Assembly: GCF_000406965.1 (NCBI RefSeq)
Contig: NZ_KE136357.1
Location: forward strand, 696,317 to 760,316
Direction: 5' to 3'
Source of the DNA: Enterococcus avium ATCC 14025
GTDB lineage: Bacteria; Bacillota; Bacilli; Lactobacillales; Enterococcaceae
DNA length: 64,000 nucleotides
This document shows positions 60,972 to 64,000 of the stretch, piece by piece. The position numbers and the translations under genes were made by a program. Under the pieces are notes generated by a model. That model was not told the DNA's origin, did not search any database, and saw only the letters and a program-made list of their open reading frames with translations. Each line of letters starts with the position of its first letter. Position 1 is the first letter of the stretch.

Positions 60972-62474
60972 TTACGATAATAACTGATTGTATTTTTGAT
61001 CACGAATTTTATTGATAAAGGTAATTACTCGAACCCAATCTGAAAGATACTGCTTTTCGTCCCATTGAAAAAGATGCGGCAAATCGCGAGAAAAATACTT
61101 AGACAAATCAATCGCGTAATCGGAAATCACAACATCCGGTTTTTGACGAATACCGACAATAATAATCGGGCGCGGACTGATTCGCACCAAAGTTTGTTTC
61201 TGCAGCTGTTCTTCTAGTCCCCGCCCTTTGGACTCTATCGCCACACGGATAGGTAGATCGCGGTCCATCAGAATATGATAAAGCAGTTGTGAAACATAAT
61301 ATTTGAAGGAATTTGAATTGATTGTCTTTCTCCATTTTTCATTCGGCGTATCCACACTGTGAGCGATCCTTTCTAGGAGATCAAAAAGATAAAGATACTG
61401 GTCCTCAACCTCAGAAATTGTCATATAATCACCGAAGGAATCGATTTGTTTCCCTAATCCAAATGTTAATAAAAAAGAAAAAATATACGTGGTATTAATA
61501 AATAGAAATCTTTTTTCATCCTGCCCGAAACGATATTGCAAATGCTCCTCTATCTGAATGATCCATTCGTCAATTAAGCGTCGATAGTCACTTAGAAAAG
61601 TTGGCGATTGTAATTGAATCTGCTGCAACGTTTCTTGAGAATAGCTCTGTCCTACGGTAAACATATAATAGATATACAAGAATTCATCACTAGGTAAATC
61701 CTTTTCGAAAAGTAGGTTGGCTTCAAAAAAAGGAACAAGTATTTCTTTTTCAAAAAGCTCTTTGGAAATAAAGGGATTAAAAAACTTTCTGACCGTTTCC
61801 GGTATCGTTTGAATCAAATAGCCCTGTTTAATACGCATAACAGTCACTGCCAGAAAATTGATAAAACGCTCCTTGTCTGCATGTCTAAGAAAAGGAAAGT
61901 ATTCAGTTAAACTTTGATAGATCACAGTTGCACTTTTTTGAACAATCGGAGGACGATTGCTGTCAATTTCATCATAAATATGCCAATAAAAACTATGAAA
62001 GAAAAAACGAATACGAAACTCATCTCCAATTAAATACCCGTTCTTTTTTAAATTCAAACCGATTTGATATTGAGCCAAAATTGGGCTAAATTCACCTATT
62101 TGTCGTTGGACCGTTCGACGACTTAGGTATTGACTTTGACTAAACGATTCCAGGGATTTGAATTTCTGATTAAAAATAGCGTCCCAAATAATAAAGGGCA
62201 GCGTTGATTTGGTTAAATCCACTCGAATTTTATTTAGCAGAAATCTTTCGGAAAACTTAATTGTGGCTTCCTTATTCTCTCGCTCTATCGAAAATTCAGG
62301 ATAACTCTGTTGAATCGTTTCTATCTGATCCAATACTTGTCTTAACATAGAATAGGAAATACTCAGTTCTTCTGTAAGTTCTTTATAACTGAAAACAGAG
62401 TTATACGATCGATAGCAGTACGTGAAAACCTTTTGTACTAGTTGATCTTGTCCCTTTATAAAAGAATCTAGCAT
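60972..62474 (-). CDS. Mga-family helix-turn-helix regulator
   Basis: 500 residues. HTH near the N-terminus (YKELTEELSISYSMLRQVLD), a second HTH (ESFSQSQYLSRRTVQRQIGE), a PRD-like central region and a IIB-like C-terminus (IIIVGIRQKPDVVISDY). Paralogous to the gene at 58415 but diverged. Two Mga regulators in one surface locus suggest layered control. Confidence 0.85.
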   Translation of the reverse strand: MLDSFIKGQDQLVQKVFTYCYRSYNSVFSYKELTEELSISYSMLRQVLDQIETIQQSYPEFSIERENKEATIKFSERFLLNKIRVDLTKSTLPFIIWDAIFNQKFKSLESFSQSQYLSRRTVQRQIGEFSPILAQYQIGLNLKKNGYLIGDEFRIRFFFHSFYWHIYDEIDSNRPPIVQKSATVIYQSLTEYFPFLRHADKERFINFLAVTVMRIKQGYLIQTIPETVRKFFNPFISKELFEKEILVPFFEANLLFEKDLPSDEFLYIYYMFTVGQSYSQETLQQIQLQSPTFLSDYRRLIDEWIIQIEEHLQYRFGQDEKRFLFINTTYIFSFLLTFGLGKQIDSFGDYMTISEVEDQYLYLFDLLERIAHSVDTPNEKWRKTINSNSFKYYVSQLLYHILMDRDLPIRVAIESKGRGLEEQLQKQTLVRISPRPIIIVGIRQKPDVVISDYAIDLSKYFSRDLPHLFQWDEKQYLSDWVRVITFINKIRDQKYNQLLS

Positions 62475-62565
62475 CAGAAAGCCTCCTTTGTTCTTTATAA
62501 ATTTAGAAATATAACAATATTTTTATTGATCATAAATAATTCGCTCACTGTTTTTTTAGACAAAA

Positions 62566-62618
62566 AAAGCAGTAAAAAAATTTTCGAAGGATAAAATCCG
62601 AAGATTTTTTACTGCTTT
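62566..62618 (-). terminator. Hairpin terminator
   Basis: AAAGCAGTAAAAAA pairs with TTTTTTACTGCTTT around an inner TTCG/CGAA stem. Confidence 0.85.
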
Positions 62619-62691
62619 CATTGAAGTCTGAAAAAATTATGACCTATATTTTGATGCTCCATCGACTAATTCATTTTTTATACACATTTCA

Positions 62692-63393
62692 TCACACTTG
62701 ATTTGTAACAGAAGCTTTTTTAGAAACAACCTTTTTCAAGCAATAGCCGTTTCCCCAAGAGGTTTGCAGCTGGGATTCATCTAAGCCGTGCTCTACCATT
62801 TTCTTCTTAAGCGACTTGATAATGCCAGACAGACGGCTTTCCTTCGCTCTTGAAGGTGCAGATTCCCACAAGTAATAGCACATCTCCGTTCGAGAAATAC
62901 ATTTTCCTATTGATTGCTTCAGCAAGCGAAAGACTCGATATTCTTGCTTTGTTAAGCGGTAATCGAAATTTTCCAAATCAATATCTTTTTCCTTTGTCAG
63001 CGTAGGTTTGCTTTTTTGCTTCGTTTTCTCGCGAATTGACATCTGCTCGCGTAATTCTTCAAAGCTTACTTTCTGGGAAACAATCAATTCGACTCCTTGT
63101 TGCTTCCACTGCTCACGAGTCTCCTCATCTAGCTCTGAAATTGTTTTTCGTATGAGTCTGCAGTGAAACAATTTCAATGTTTCTAGACAAGTTGCTACTT
63201 CCTGATCTGAAATGGTTTCGCTTAGAATTACTGTATCAAAATAATCAAGCTCGCTAGAAAATTCCTCTTTATCTGTACTTTGCAAATCCAAAAGTACCTG
63301 ATTACTGCATAGCACCTCATACCCTAAATCATTCAGTTTTTTTACAAAATCCTGTTCGTATGAATAACTTTTTGTTAAAAGTAAGACTGTCAT
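62692..63393 (-). CDS. OmpR-type winged-helix regulator with receiver-like N-terminus
   Basis: 233 residues. N-terminal receiver-like domain (MTVLLLTKSYSYEQDFVKKL) without the usual acidic pocket or phospho-aspartate, then a winged helix (LTKQEYRVFRLLKQS, SRTEMCYYLWES, TSWGNGYCLK). Paralog of the gene at 52768, at the other side of the locus. Lies next to the LPSTG adhesin and may control it. Confidence 0.8.
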   Translation of the reverse strand: MTVLLLTKSYSYEQDFVKKLNDLGYEVLCSNQVLLDLQSTDKEEFSSELDYFDTVILSETISDQEVATCLETLKLFHCRLIRKTISELDEETREQWKQQGVELIVSQKVSFEELREQMSIREKTKQKSKPTLTKEKDIDLENFDYRLTKQEYRVFRLLKQSIGKCISRTEMCYYLWESAPSRAKESRLSGIIKSLKKKMVEHGLDESQLQTSWGNGYCLKKVVSKKASVTNQV

Positions 63394-63417
63394 TAAATCC
63401 TCTCATTTCATGTTTTC

Positions 63418-64000
63418 TTAAATGCTCTTTTTTCTGACTTTTAATACAACTACTCCCAATACAATCAATAGGACTAAAATGCCCAAAGTGCTCCAGATGC
63501 CACTGTTTTGACTTCCTGTACTTGGCAAACGTTTAGAAGTCGTAGATGTGCTTCTCGTTGTAGTTTGATGGGTCGTCGTATTCTTCTTCGTGACACTGTT
63601 CTTCGTCTCATCCTTTGTTTTTTCTATCTCTGGCTCTGCTATTGGCGTATTTTCTTTGGTAACCTCTTTTACATTTGGTTGATTATCTTTTACTGAAAAC
63701 TCAATTGGTGTTGCATCTAATTGGTACCCTTTTGGCGCCTTGGTTTCAATCAGCTTATAGCTTCCATCAGTCAAACCTTTAATAAGAATCGTTCCATCCT
63801 TACCGGTGACGATCATTTCCTGACCCTCGACTACTTTATCTTCGCCAGTTACTAATTTAAATTCTGCATTTGCCAATCTCTTGCCAGTTTTACTATCTGT
63901 CTTTTTCAATAGCAGTTCACCCGGTGGAATTTCCTTATCTGGAGTAAAATGATTCGTGAAAATCGGCTGCTTTCCAGCTTCAACTCCTTCGTAAACAGCG
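63418..64000 (-). CDS. LPXTG-anchored adhesin with Cna B-type domain, C-terminal part (runs off window)
   Basis: The frame is open to the window edge, giving at least 194 residues. A SpaA/Cna-B domain is visible (KTDSKTGKRLANAEFKLVTG, IKGLTDGSYKLIETKAPKGY), then a Thr/Lys-rich wall spanner and the sorting signal RLPSTGSQ, a hydrophobic helix and KVRKKSI. Sortase substrate; possibly a pilin or collagen-binding-type adhesin. The N-terminus is outside the window. Confidence 0.87.
   Translation of the reverse strand, partial: AVYEGVEAGKQPIFTNHFTPDKEIPPGELLLKKTDSKTGKRLANAEFKLVTGEDKVVEGQEMIVTGKDGTILIKGLTDGSYKLIETKAPKGYQLDATPIEFSVKDNQPNVKEVTKENTPIAEPEIEKTKDETKNSVTKKNTTTHQTTTRSTSTTSKRLPSTGSQNSGIWSTLGILVLLIVLGVVVLKVRKKSI

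Overview
The window looks like chromosomal DNA of an Enterococcus or close relative. It is low in GC, with strong AGGAGG-type ribosome binding sites. It carries an enterocin A-type immunity gene, a WxL/DUF916 surface locus with Mga-like regulators, a Gls24/GlsB stress pair and many sugar phosphotransferase (PTS) operons. This is inferred from gene families; no database search was possible.

Region by region: 1-3280 is a galactitol-type PTS operon (gatA-gatB-gatC, minus strand) facing a DeoR-family repressor and a tagatose-6-phosphate-type kinase. 3341-4708 holds an AraC/GyrI regulator and a MoaF-like protein. 4721-6493 is an IS110-family element, with a second copy of identical length and identical transposase in inverted orientation at 31274-33046. 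6630-7487 is an uncharacterised protein. 7485-11241 is a nested pair of group II introns: the inner one splits the outer reverse transcriptase just after its YADD motif. 11293-18181 holds small enzymes, MerR- and MarR-type regulators and a frameshifted UvrA-like ABC protein. 18220-24314 is a sucrose/alpha-glucoside operon (GH32, PTS EIIBCA, GH13, LacI). 24449-30697 is a PTS operon with a GAT-type EIIC, a class II aldolase and a BglG/MtlR-type regulator. After the second IS110 copy come small membrane proteins, a CMD/cupin/flavodoxin cluster and a LysR regulator. 36057-41574 is a hexitol operon (mannitol-type EIICB and EIIA, MtlD, 6-phospho-3-hexuloisomerase, a ribulose/allulose-phosphate epimerase, DeoR regulator). 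41665-43879 is a MerR-flavodoxin-aldo/keto reductase set. 44040-47163 has two Gfo/Idh/MocA dehydrogenases and an RpiR regulator. 47207-50924 holds an isochorismatase-like hydrolase, the GlsB/Gls24 pair and a three-gene glycan synthase cluster. After an IS256-family element, 52768-64000 is a cell-surface locus: pseudo-receiver regulators, bacteriocin immunity, WxL proteins, a WxL-interacting protein, an LPXTG-like stub, two Mga regulators, a CPBP protease and the end of an LPSTG-anchored adhesin.

The signals I find most interesting are three. (1) The left non-coding end of the IS110 element is a structured candidate bridge RNA with segments matching its own insertion sites and donor ends, and both copies sit directly upstream of a gene's Shine-Dalgarno sequence. 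(2) Tandem hairpin repeats in three sugar operons carry micro-ORFs with a shared (V)YG-x-(K/R)I-x-LIF sequence and synonymous codon differences. (3) The group II twintron. Four promoters with 19-bp MerR-type spacers, each near one of two MerR genes, are a further coherent regulatory signal.
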